Source: Alectoria sarmentosa
Taxonomy: Eukaryota > Ascomycota > Lecanoromycetes > Lecanorales > Parmeliaceae
Assembly (NCBI GenBank): GCA_009733775.1
Contig: WOGZ01000590.1
Location: forward strand, 1 to 13,127
Direction: 5' to 3'
DNA length: 13,127 bases
Both the position numbers and the translations under genes were made by a program. Below the pieces are notes generated by a model. It was not told the DNA's origin. It ran no database searches and was given only the letters and a program-made list of their open reading frames with translations. Below, piece after piece: positions 1 through 8,440 of this stretch (position 1 is the stretch's first letter; each line of letters begins with the position of its first letter).

Positions 1-84
1 GATGTTGATGCTACAGTACAAAAATGTATGGGGGGGGCAGCGACGAAAAGTGCCAAGACATTCCAACTGGTTTTGAATACGCTA

Positions 85-435
85 AATGAGATGATTATAT
101 AGTAAATGATTGAAAATGAAATGATTATGAAAAAATGATTGAAAACGAGATGATCGAAGATAACATAATTGAAAATGAAATAATTGTAAATGAAATAAAT
201 ATAGTAAAATAATTATAAATGAGATAATTATAAAAAGATAATTAAAAACGAGATAATCGAAAATAAAATAATTGAAAATGAAATAATTAATAATGAAATA
301 ATTAATAATAATAATATAATCGTAAATGAGATAATTGCGAATAAGATAATTAAAGATAAAACGATTATAAATAAGATAATTGTGAATGAAATAATTAAAA
401 AAGGATGACTATAAACGAGATAATTGTTAATGAAA
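85..435. repeat. AT-rich minisatellite, about 15-bp degenerate unit
   Basis: The stretch is a run of imperfect copies of a 15-base unit close to AATGAAATAATTGAA, with variants GAGATAATT, GAAATGATT and short indels that break the phase. Because 15 is a multiple of three, a plus-strand frame within it reads as a pentapeptide repeat of the type N-E-I-I-x, and the minus strand reads as a long hydrophobic Ile/Phe/Leu string. Neither translation looks like a normal protein, so I treat both as products of the repeat. It begins after a G8 run (30-37) and ends about 160 bases before the 3' end of the GT31 gene, which is transcribed towards it. Confidence 0.85.
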
Positions 436-592
436 TAATTGAAAAGAGATGGGCTGAGAGTAAGGATGAAGAATATGTCAAGTGTGCGAAAAGAGATTTG
501 GGAAAGATTAAGATGAAGCAAGATGCAAGCAGTCCTTCGCCATCCCCAAGAAACACACATGCCTCCCTCCCTCCCTTCATCGACGGCACAAA

Positions 593-1621
593 TTAGCGCT
601 TTTCAGACGAACCTCCTCCCACAAAGCCATCCTTGCCAAACAAGCCCGCCACGCGCAAGTAAGTCTCATCGTCCTTCATCTTGTGCGGATTGATAGCAGC
701 GCCGTCCATCGGCCCGAGGGCCTCCTTCCTCTCCATACTGAGCCGCTGCAGATCATCATCATCGCTCACATCAAAAGCGCGGCTGTCGTCCAGCTCCACG
801 AAGTCAAACTGCGCTCCGGCTTCGTACAAGAGTCGGCCGATGAGGACGTCTTCGGGCAGGTCGCGGATGGGGTTTCGAGCATGGGTCTCGGCCACGAGTT
901 GCACCAGGTCCCAGGAAAGGGTGTAGAATTGGCCGCCCGGGGAGCTGAAGTTGCGGTCACTGCGGGTTAGGCGTCGGGCGATCAGTGTGAGGCTGTTGTT
1001 GTTGTTGTTGTTGCCAGCGCGTTGATGATCCATGCGCGGCAGCAGGAACTCTTGGTGGAATCGGTGCGCGGAGAGGAAGCTGTCGTCGTCGATCTTGGAG
1101 ACGAACTTCCATGAAGGTCCGCTGAGAGATGCACCCCGCGCGACCAAGAGCTTCAGGAACTCAATGCTTTTGATCGTGTTGGCTATCGATGCGCTCTCCT
1201 CCAGCGACTCTAAGACTATCAGGTCGCCGTAGGTGTCGTTCTCGTGCTTGATGAGCGGCAGCCATAGTGGCGGGGGGTTGGCTAACACAAAACGGGTGTC
1301 GAAGGCTGGGTCGGCGTAGAGGGTTTGCCAGGTGGCGCGAATGATGTTTCGTCGCCGTTGAGAAAAGTAGGCTGAGATGGTCGCTAAGAGCCATGTGGGT
1401 TGTCGCTGCTGTTCTTGAATGGAGAGAGGCCCTTGTTGCTGGGAATGTTGGGGGCGTGAATGGAGCAGTTCTTGGGACGATTGGTAATGGTCTCGGCTGA
1501 AGGGCGACGGTATCGAAATGGTGGGAAGGTCAGGGCGCGGTGTAAGCGTTAGGGCTGTAAAGAAGATGAGGGCGACGGCGGAGAGGGATAGGTAGAACGT
1601 TCGCTGAGAGAAGGAAGGCAT
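593..1621 (-). CDS. GT31 family glycosyltransferase (beta-1,3-galactosyltransferase-like), type II membrane protein
   Basis: A single exon of 342 residues. Residues 8-26 form one hydrophobic segment after a short N-terminal tail, the layout of a Golgi type II membrane enzyme; a Pro/Gln/Ser-rich stem follows to about residue 75. The catalytic domain then shows the landmarks of the Galactosyl_T family in order: the RRNIIRATW motif (90-98), the YGDLIVLE stretch (131-138), the metal-binding triple aspartate in FVSKIDDDSF (173-182), the GGQFYTLSWDLV segment (229-240) and the PEDVLIG motif (256-262). Members transfer a hexose or N-acetylhexosamine from a UDP-sugar onto glycoproteins or glycolipids; acceptor and linkage cannot be told from sequence, and most fungal members are uncharacterised. 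The ATG at 1621 precedes the membrane anchor directly, which supports this start. The insert of six Asn at 204-209 comes from an AAC repeat. All catalytic landmarks are present, so the gene is probably functional. Confidence 0.88.
   Translation of the reverse strand: MPSFSQRTFYLSLSAVALIFFTALTLTPRPDLPTISIPSPFSRDHYQSSQELLHSRPQHSQQQGPLSIQEQQRQPTWLLATISAYFSQRRRNIIRATWQTLYADPAFDTRFVLANPPPLWLPLIKHENDTYGDLIVLESLEESASIANTIKSIEFLKLLVARGASLSGPSWKFVSKIDDDSFLSAHRFHQEFLLPRMDHQRAGNNNNNNSLTLIARRLTRSDRNFSSPGGQFYTLSWDLVQLVAETHARNPIRDLPEDVLIGRLLYEAGAQFDFVELDDSRAFDVSDDDDLQRLSMERKEALGPMDGAAINPHKMKDDETYLRVAGLFGKDGFVGGGSSEKR
995..1012 (-). repeat. (AAC)6 trinucleotide repeat coding for six Asn
   Basis: Six perfect AAC codons on the minus strand, read as GTT repeats on the plus strand, give Asn 204-209 of the GT31 protein. 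They lie in a loop-like region between the DDD motif and the GGQFYTLS segment. Being in frame, length changes would alter the protein by whole residues only. Confidence 0.9.
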
Positions 1622-2958
1622 TGGGGCACTACTCTATGTGGGTGAAGACAATAGTAGGCGGGGAGGGGCACTGTGGTACATTCGTATTTGAAGTGGGGGA
1701 GCGTCCTCCATCACTCTTGCTTGGAAGCGGGCGCGCTAGGTTTGTAGATTCTGCTTGACGTTATGTAGTACCATGGACGGATATGACCGTGCAATGCGAG
1801 TGAGGCATCGATATCATATCTGATAATCTTCCATGGAGGCATGCATCGACAACAGAAGAGCGGATCCTGGTAACCACTCGGCATGTTCTATAACTGCATC
1901 AAGTGCTGCTAGACTTTGCGGTGAGGTAAAAAGTACATGTGCATTCTAATAAGCCATTGAACAAGGCACCTTGGAAAGGATCATGCAAAGCTAATTGCTG
2001 AGTTCGCTTACTCGCATCCTTTCTGGCTTTCATCCACACTTGTTTAGTTAGTAAATTCTTGGCTAATATGCGGTCAGCCGCCCCCGCGCATAAAGATATT
2101 GGAGTTGCCCTTTACAACTTCGAGGCTTTTCGAAGCCTTTTCGCCCTGCATTCAGTGACAATAATCGTTTGGAAGGGCGCATACTGGATGCGTTGTCTGC
2201 GCCGAAAATACCCCAAGCTGGTCTTGGCCCTTCTTTGGCCCCAATAATCGGGGACCCAGGCCGAGTATATTAGACGATAATATTATGCAGGTAGTATTTT
2301 CCCCAACCATAGGGATGTTTAATGCAATTGAATAATAGGTCATCAGGTTCAAAAGAAGCGTCCGTGAGCTACTTGGCTTAGGGGCCTTTCATTCAAACCA
2401 ACGGCGACAGCGAGGTCCCGAATAGGTCTATGGAGGTACTCTGGTGCTACACAATAATCTCAGCGGTTTGGGCCTTGACGATGAGGTTAGCAGACTGTAG
2501 GAAGTCGGATGAAATGGCCAATCGGCCTCGATGGTAGGAGATTTGGTCAATTGTCCAGGTCACCCTAGCCAGGAAAAACAGGTACTAATACTAGTACTCC
2601 GAAAAAGTCATTGACAATTTTTATTTCACCCCTGGGTGTCAGATGTGTGGTTGCAGGTTGAAATTTGACTTGAGAAAGGGAGAGGGAGAGGAGGAGAAGT
2701 GGTCAGCCTCCAGCCATCAGCCACGGTACCTAGTAGGTAGTTAGGCCATGACTCCTCCGGGCAAGCGAACCAGTCAGGACATTTGACGGTTAATGCGGTC
2801 AGATAGCGGGCGTTTTATTGTAGCCAATTAGTTTTGATGCAAGATATCGTAGAAGACGGAAGTACGAGGAACATGGTCGGAGATACACATGCAGTCATGA
2901 CGCCGGCGATGCGTAGTGGTGGGCTTCAAAAGAGAATGACAGAGGGTAAAAGAAACTG
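1622..2958. other. Intergenic, no supported gene
   Basis: This holds the upstream region of the GT31 gene and further non-coding DNA. Open frames are short, lack ATG starts or have no recognisable motif. A GGTACCTAGTAGGTAGTTAGG stretch (2725-2745) is of the TACCTA/TAGGTA kind frequent in ascomycete intergenic DNA, and a purine-rich GAGGGAGAGGAGGAG run lies near 2680-2697. I see no tRNA, rRNA or transposon signature. Confidence 0.6.
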
Positions 2959-2987
2959 ATGATCAAGATGAAAATTGAAATCTGTCA

Positions 2988-3029
2988 CCTGGTCGTCTTG
3001 GCGCCTTCTTGGCGTGCCCGCCGACCAGG
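2988..3029. repeat. Inverted repeat with 8-bp perfect arms
   Basis: CCTGGTCG (2988-2995) is matched by CGACCAGG (3022-3029) across a GC-rich 26-base spacer that itself contains the repeated word TTGGCG. It could fold as a hairpin in RNA or be a remnant of a small element. No function can be assigned, and arms of 8 bp occur by chance in a window of this size. Confidence 0.4.
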
Positions 3030-5058
3030 CTTCCGGCCTTCTCGGCCTAAGCCGAAAGTTGTTAGGCTCTCGGGGCTAAGCACTCTTGATTCCGCGACTC
3101 GTCCTCGCTTCATCAATGATACTGTTTGTTGTTTTTCTCACTCCTGCTCCCCGTCCATTTCTCACTGCTCGCTCAATGCTTTCACTCTCTCGTACCTTAA
3201 CAATTCAGACAACGGCCAGGCTATCCAGCAAGTCACGACTCTCCGCCAAAAGAGATCTGTTGTCCAATGATGCTTCAACGTCGCTTCTCCACGTCGTGTC
3301 GATGCCTCCTCAACCTGCGAATAGACCAACCTGATCTATTTCATCAAAGCTTCAACCACATCGACCCTGCTTAATACTCGTCATCGGATCAGAGATTGGA
3401 GTACTCCCCTCTCCCAGGCAATTCCAGAGTAATCACAGCTGACAGTGATTGACCTAGGACCTCCTCTGCCTCTTTCCTTCCTCACCCCGTCACCACAACC
3501 TTCCGAAACTAGTACGACCTCCGAAACAGAGAAGCGAGCTTCCAGATCCTATCCACTCTCCTCTCCGGAGCAACATGATCTCGACTTGACCCATCTCGTC
3601 CTTGCCGCAGAGGCCAACTTGTACCAAGGGAAGACAGTGTCAATGGCACACACGTCAGCGATTTTACAGCTGTACACGTAGATTGGTTGGGGGGTTGCAA
3701 GAAGCTTACAAACACATGAACTCCCAACCTATTGAAGCATCGCCTATGGAGTCAGTCCTAAGTAAAGGAATTATATTGTAAAGAATGAGGGTGTCGCTGT
3801 TCAACCCGTCCCTGTGAAGAAACAACAGTGGGGAGCCGGAATAATTTATATTGATAGAGTACGTACAAACAATGAATGGAGGATTTTGCAGAGAACCTGT
3901 CGAGGTAGGGTACTATAGCAAAGCCTTTCTGGCACACCGAACAGCGAGGGCTTCAAACGGATAGGCAGGATGCTGGGATCTACAAGACTCCGAGTTGAAG
4001 GGGATGACTGAACGGAATATGCGGGCATCTGTTGTGCCTCGTGCTTAGAAAGGCTTATGGCATCGTCCCCCTCTTCAAGTGCTAACAGCTTCCAGCGTTC
4101 GATGGGGCTTCCCTGACTTTGCACTTCCGGCCTTTTCTTTTTAGCCCCCAAAACATGCGGCTCTCATGGCGGAGTTGAACGGGTTACCAAAAAACGGCCC
4201 AATTAAGCTCTTCGATCTCATAGTTGTACATCTCATGCAATGGACTCGCTGTGCGTCACCCTTTCAATGCCGTTTTGCTGTCCGCTCCCTCGAAAAATGG
4301 GATCGACACAATGCGGTCTAATCAGCAGTGACAAGGTGCCTTTCTGAGGCACGAAGGTCCAGATCCGAAGCACTCCTTCCAAGATGAGCGTTAAAGAGTG
4401 ACAGAAGATTCAAGCGGCCCAATACTCCGATACAATCTCACGTTGACTAACATTCAGCTCTGAGGATACCTCACAAAGCATTTGGTCGGCCACCGAGCCC
4501 AGGAAAAACACCAAATGCTGTTTCAACCTACGCATCAAACACCAGCCAAAGCTCCGAGAAAGACCCTGCTACCAGTCATGACTGAGCATGTTAGCCTTCT
4601 ACAGCATTCTTGCAACCAGGATATCAAGAAGGCTCGTCAGCGCTTTCTAGTTCTCGTATCTGGTCTATTGATCTTTGATCTTACTTGGCCTCAGAGAGTG
4701 TAAGCTTGATCTCAAGATGATCAGATGCATTGAATTTGATGAACTCCAAGAATTGCTTTGGTATTGACGCGCTACTACATTCATCCAATTTGCTCCTCTT
4801 GAGACGATACACAGGCTGGTGAAAAAACCATCAAACAGAGAATATGTTCAAAATATCTGAGACTTTAGCGAGATCTGCATCATTGGTCGTTTCTCATGTG
4901 ACCCTTCAAACCTTCCTCAGAATACAAGCGCTTTAGTCGCATATCCGCCTTCTACGCGATGCATTGCATGATCTCCACATACACGTTTCTTTCCTACGTC
5001 CGACCAGCAGCCTCAGTCTGCTATTTCCGAACACGCCACTTTTTTCTCTTGCTGAATA
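3030..5058. other. Intergenic, pyrimidine-rich stretches, no supported gene
   Basis: About 3080-3600 on the plus strand is C/T-rich and contains several overlapping short frames rich in Ser, Pro and Arg. This is what a fungal promoter or 5' leader looks like when translated. A minus-strand open stretch (4151-3846, 101 codons from a TTG) has no upstream ATG before an in-frame stop. I found no frame with a recognisable domain, and no splice pattern that joins the short ones into a convincing protein. Confidence 0.5.
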
Positions 5059-5283
5059 ATGTCTCTCGCCTTTTGGCTCGCCATTCTCTCGTCTTGTTCC
5101 GTAGTCTTGTCAATGGCCATGCATACATTGCCAGCATTGACACTACACTCAATAATGAACTCTATAGGATTCTCCTCCGATCTGCTCCTTGGGATATCGA
5201 GTGTGCGGAAAGCTCCGGATCTTACGGATCCATTGTTTTTTCATCATTGGTGGCCCGCTATCATTCAACCTGGTCGGCGATAG
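5059..5283 (+). CDS. Possible small secreted or membrane protein, 74 residues
   Basis: The frame begins with a true ATG after a pyrimidine-rich leader with CTTTTTTCTCTTGC, as in many fungal 5' regions. Its first 20 residues (MSLAFWLAILSSCSVVLSMA) resemble a signal peptide or membrane anchor. The remainder has no recognised domain, no cysteine pattern and ends in PGRR. A second, longer frame overlaps the same DNA (4959-5297), so at most one is real. I did not find a downstream exon that would lengthen it. Without cysteines it is not a typical effector, and it may be chance. Confidence 0.2.
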   Translation: MSLAFWLAILSSCSVVLSMAMHTLPALTLHSIMNSIGFSSDLLLGISSVRKAPDLTDPLFFHHWWPAIIQPGRR

Positions 5284-5914
5284 ATCATACTCGCTGACGA
5301 AAGTAATGCGACCTATCTCATCGGCTGGCCAGGCACAAAATCCAAGGGCTACGATCGAACATCAAAAAGTCCCTTCGTGCAACCCACCGCAATTCAACAA
5401 TCAAGTCACTAACTAGATAACCTGTAGTATCGCGGTAATTCCACTTAAGCAGAATTGAAAGTTTGCAGTTGAAACTTTTATTGTAAAGGCTGTTGTTTAA
5501 AAATTATTGCGCTGCGAAAGTACAGCATTTCTGATGTACTGCCAAGACATTGTGTGTCCCAGGCGTCAGCCGATGGGATACGTGTTACGCAGGTCATTAT
5601 GGGAATCTCAGCGCTAGCAGCTGCCAACTGGCATATCCACAAGAAAAGAGCGCTCAAAGGTCGTTTCTGTCATCCAAGTGAAAACCGAGCTCTTCGCAAT
5701 CAGAAGCGAGAAAATGCCATCATAAGGAATTATGAAAAGATGTACAGTTACTCCGTATACGAGGAAGCTACATATTATAAGCATGTTTTTCGAATATCTA
5801 GCCCCTCTTCATCTCATACTTCTATTCGAGTCATGAGACATCTTTTAAAGACAATAATTGTGTAATCGCTCACCAAAGAAGTCTATACATGTACAAAGAA
5901 ATGCTGACTACAGA
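5284..5914. other. Intergenic, no supported gene
   Basis: No convincing coding frame. A plus-strand open stretch from 5554 starts with GTG, not ATG, and shows no domain. A small inverted repeat, AAAGTTT (5458-5464) and AAACTTT (5472-5478) around a 7-base loop, is the only structure I noticed. Confidence 0.5.
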
Positions 5915-6136
5915 TCATATAGCCGGACCTTCGCTGGTTACAATCTGCGAAGGGGCTCCCAACGCCCCAACTAACATGGTCCCTTTCTTCCAGACTGCGA
6001 AATAATGGGCAGTCGCTCCAGACATTCCACAGGGTCCAGGTGCCGCTCCATCATGGAAATGGATGAGCAATGCCGAAAGGTCCTCAACAGATCCTGCCAT
6101 CAACCCAGATGGCTGAAATATAGGCAGTAGCGGCGG
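5915..6136 (-). CDS. Possible exon or gene fragment, unknown function
   Basis: The minus strand is open from just after a TGA at 6139-6137 to a stop at 5917-5915, with an internal ATG at 6100. The translation is well mixed in composition (for example GPCGMSGATAHYFAVWKKG and MLVGALGAPSQIV) and reads more like a globular protein end than like noise. TTTCAG near 6115-6120 could be a splice acceptor. Any upstream exon would then lie antisense to the ORF at 6186-6614, so either this is a relic or one of the two is not a gene. I do not recognise the family. Confidence 0.2.
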   Translation of the reverse strand, partial: PPLLPIFQPSGLMAGSVEDLSALLIHFHDGAAPGPCGMSGATAHYFAVWKKGTMLVGALGAPSQIVTSEGPAI

Positions 6137-6185
6137 TCACTATTTTGCGAATATGGACCACGTTTAAGAAGTCCAACCCCTGAAC

Positions 6186-6614
6186 ATGTCTTTCCATATC
6201 AGAATGATGTTTTCCCCCAAGAGACCGTATCTCATCAGCTGCGACGACATCTCAAAGGTTCTTGACCAAGTCGACGACCCTACCCATCCAGAACTTGATA
6301 CGAGACTCAACGTTCCCTCCAACAAGCTGGCTTCCTACGACAAATTCGAGTTTCTGGGAGTATCTCAGATACTAAACTCAAAGAAGGCCAAGGTTTTTAC
6401 GTACAAACTAAAGGGGGATGCTCCTATGGCAACCCCAAAGGATCTGAACTCAGTCATTACCACTGCACAATCAGCCCAGATGGCTCTTACTCTGAACATG
6501 CTCCAAGAGCAGAGTATCTGGTTGCTTTTCGAAACAACAAGTTCTCGTATATACGAGGACTTTCAAAGAGTTGACCAGATCATTCAATACAGAGCCAACC
6601 ATGTCATAGGCTGA
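6186..6614 (+). CDS. Hypothetical protein, 142 residues
   Basis: An intron-free frame with an ATG start; an in-frame TAA at 6165-6167 makes this the natural start. Codon choice favours AAG, GAC, AAC, TTC, ATC and GAG, the pattern expected for expressed genes in filamentous fungi, and this is the main reason to believe it. The product is soluble-looking, without signal peptide, membrane segment or cysteine cluster; its only cysteine is near residue 19. The N-terminal half is charged (SCDDISKVLDQVDDP, KLASYDKFEFLGVSQ). The C-terminal half, from about residue 80, could be helical (LNSVITTAQSAQMALTLNML, then YEDFQRVDQIIQYRANH). I do not recognise a family. It could be a lineage-specific gene or a piece of a larger, decayed gene. 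It converges with the secreted-protein gene at 6999-8382. Confidence 0.5.
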   Translation: MSFHIRMMFSPKRPYLISCDDISKVLDQVDDPTHPELDTRLNVPSNKLASYDKFEFLGVSQILNSKKAKVFTYKLKGDAPMATPKDLNSVITTAQSAQMALTLNMLQEQSIWLLFETTSSRIYEDFQRVDQIIQYRANHVIG

Positions 6615-6998
6615 ACTGCACCAGGCATTGGGAAACATAGGTAAACGCACTCATGAATACGAGACTTGTAGTGAATTGCTCTATGCGACATCCAGGAGTA
6701 GACTACTGGAGGCAAAGATCCAAAGAGGTCTTTGCGGTTATAAAAGAAAGTTGAAATATACATAGCTAGCCTTCCTCGACCGGCGGCAAACAAAAATAGA
6801 TCTACGGCTGTTTTCGGCCTAGTTGAAAATGGAGACCTTGATGTATACCAATTTGTACCTTGTCAATCCGACTACCGTCTCTAAACTCCGCTGCCGCAGT
6901 TCAGCAAATCTTTGCAGCACATATATCCAACTCGATTCCAGGTCCCGTGAGCACCCGTCTTCATCTCAGGCAAAACACCAATGAGAACTCGATCGGAT

Positions 6999-8382
6999 TC
7001 AAAGAATCGTAACGTTTCCCCCCGCCGTGTTCAGAGTGAGATTGGCGATGTTCGATGCTGCAGGTGTAGATCTAGAGTCTTTTACTAAGGCTATGGAGAT
7101 CTTGTAGGTTCCACCTGAAGACACTCCAATGTCAGCGGTGTGGAGTCTTTTCCCGAGTTCAGCAGTATTGAAATCGTCAAGCCAATCTTGTGCTGGAGGC
7201 GAGAACCATGGGAGTCTCGCTATATGAAATGCCAACGAGTCTGTGAACTTACTCATTCCATTTATCTTCGAAGCACCGATTTTGCCTTGTTTAACACACA
7301 TTTCCTGAATGGCCACAGTCGCAGCCCAGATGTTGGACCAGCTAGTAATTTCGTACCCAGGAGCATTCATAGCTATACGAAGCACGCACTGATTGTCCGC
7401 TGCCACAGGTTAGATAATGGCCCTGTTGATGCGCCGACATCATGCCTAAGACTTACGTGATCTGAAAGTCTTCGGTAGTAATACGACAAGAGCGCCGATG
7501 GGAGACGGACGATCGCCAAAGGTCATGGCCCTTTCATCCCATGGCATTGCCTCCAGAATGGAATTGCAGGATCCGTACGGTGGGACCACAACTGGCATTG
7601 TTGCTGTAGGATCAATGCAGCGGATGCTGCTGCTGTCATAGGAAGATACTGTAACAGTGAGCAGTCCTTCGACTCCTGAATAATTTAGTGTGTGCGGTCA
7701 GCCAAAGTCTATCACGTACACACTCGAATGATGGAGAGGGCGTTGTTGACACGTGGTCGAAGAAGTGATCACAGGAGTACGCACCAACGCCTGTCACCGT
7801 ACCACCCTGTGCGACAGGCTGCGAGAGACATGTTTGAATGATGGAATTAGCCGCCTGCCGAATCTCCCTCCAACTACAGGTCTCTGATACTAATTCGTCG
7901 TTTTTGGTGGCGATATCTATAAAGCCATTTCCGTCATCTGCATATTGAGGGGCTGTCAGTTAGGAGTCCACAATGACGCTTGCTGCTCTCCAAGTCGCCG
8001 TCGGCGAAATTAATAGCTCGAGGAGAAGCCAGTTACTTGATTCGGGCATGAGCTACAGGAATCCCTTACCGCTGAGGATACGAAGGGGTAAAATGACAAC
8101 CCAGCCGGGCTCTTCTTCTCCCGGGTCTCTCATCTCGAAAGTCCGCAGAGCCGGGTCCTGCGAAACTTTTGCCAGAGCGTTCAGACTGCTCTCCCAAGTC
8201 AGATTGTCGCCAAATCTGGTCGCATTGCAGTCGACAGGAGATGCGCCGACATTGTTGTTTGCACGGGCTACGTTGGAAGTAGAGGAGAGCCCAGTGTCTG
8301 AGAAGAGTAGCTGCGCTGGACTTGCGAAGACCAGAGGTGCTGACAGGAGTGATGAAAGAACGATATAAAATAAGGATACCAT
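6999..8382 (-). CDS. Secreted protein with two tandem cysteine-containing domains, five exons
   Basis: Reconstructed exons: 8382-8070, 7937-7785, 7675-7457, 7399-7253, 7114-6999, giving 315 residues. Introns of 132, 109, 57 and 138 bases have donors GTAAGG, GTGCGT, GTAAGT and GTAAGT, end in CAG, and carry CTAAC or CTGAC branch-like sites. The ATG at 8382 was chosen because a signal peptide follows at once (residues 1-20, SLFYIVLSSLLSAPLVFA core). Domain 1 spans about 51-168 and domain 2 about 174-290. Each runs: Cys, an S-rich/N-A-L or S-I-L-E-A-M helix, a T-F-x-x-R segment, V-V-x-L-P, then S, a strand ending in I-A, S-W-x-x-I, a helix ending in Cys, a Gly-rich turn, and a final strand. I recognise this arrangement as common in uncharacterised secreted proteins of ascomycetes, usually as one copy per protein; no biochemical role is known to me. 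N53 and N60 are potential N-glycosylation sites. Intron 1 has a second in-frame acceptor (CAG at 7955-7953) that would add five residues. The exon joins are inferred by eye. Confidence 0.72.
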
Positions 8383-8430
8383 GGGTGCACACACCTCGCT
8401 GTCGCTTTGGTGAACGAATGTAGCAGCACA

Positions 8431-8440
8431 CCTTTTTAAA
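8431..8440 (-). promoter_or_regulatory. TATA-like element upstream of the secreted-protein gene
   Basis: TTTAAAAAGG on the minus strand lies about 50-60 bases before the ATG at 8382. The composition and distance would suit a TATA-like element with a short leader. No other promoter signal is evident and this is a weak call. Confidence 0.3.

Noticed and set aside
228..560. 110-codon minus-strand frame with a long Ile/Phe/Leu-rich hydrophobic stretch
   Set aside because: It is the reverse translation of the 15-bp AT-rich repeat; the apparent membrane segments come from the repeat composition.
681..970. Plus-strand frames of 81 and 95 codons opposite the GT31 gene
   Set aside because: They are antisense to a catalytic domain whose motifs are all in the minus frame; composition is that of a shadow frame.
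3846..4151. 101-codon minus-strand frame
   Set aside because: It begins at TTG, with a TGA shortly upstream and no ATG between; no recognisable domain and no splice partner.
6808..6870. Plus-strand phrase FGLVENGDLDVYQF resembling the lead-in of fungal ankyrin proteins
   Set aside because: It is only about 20 codons, has no in-frame ATG context or following ankyrin repeat, and ends in a stop.
7684..7715. Alternative 40-base intron 2 (donor GTGATA at 7715) extending exon 2
   Set aside because: It keeps the frame but gives a very short intron, a poor donor, and inserts about 23 residues that break the alignment between the two domain copies. The GTGCGT donor at 7784 fits better.
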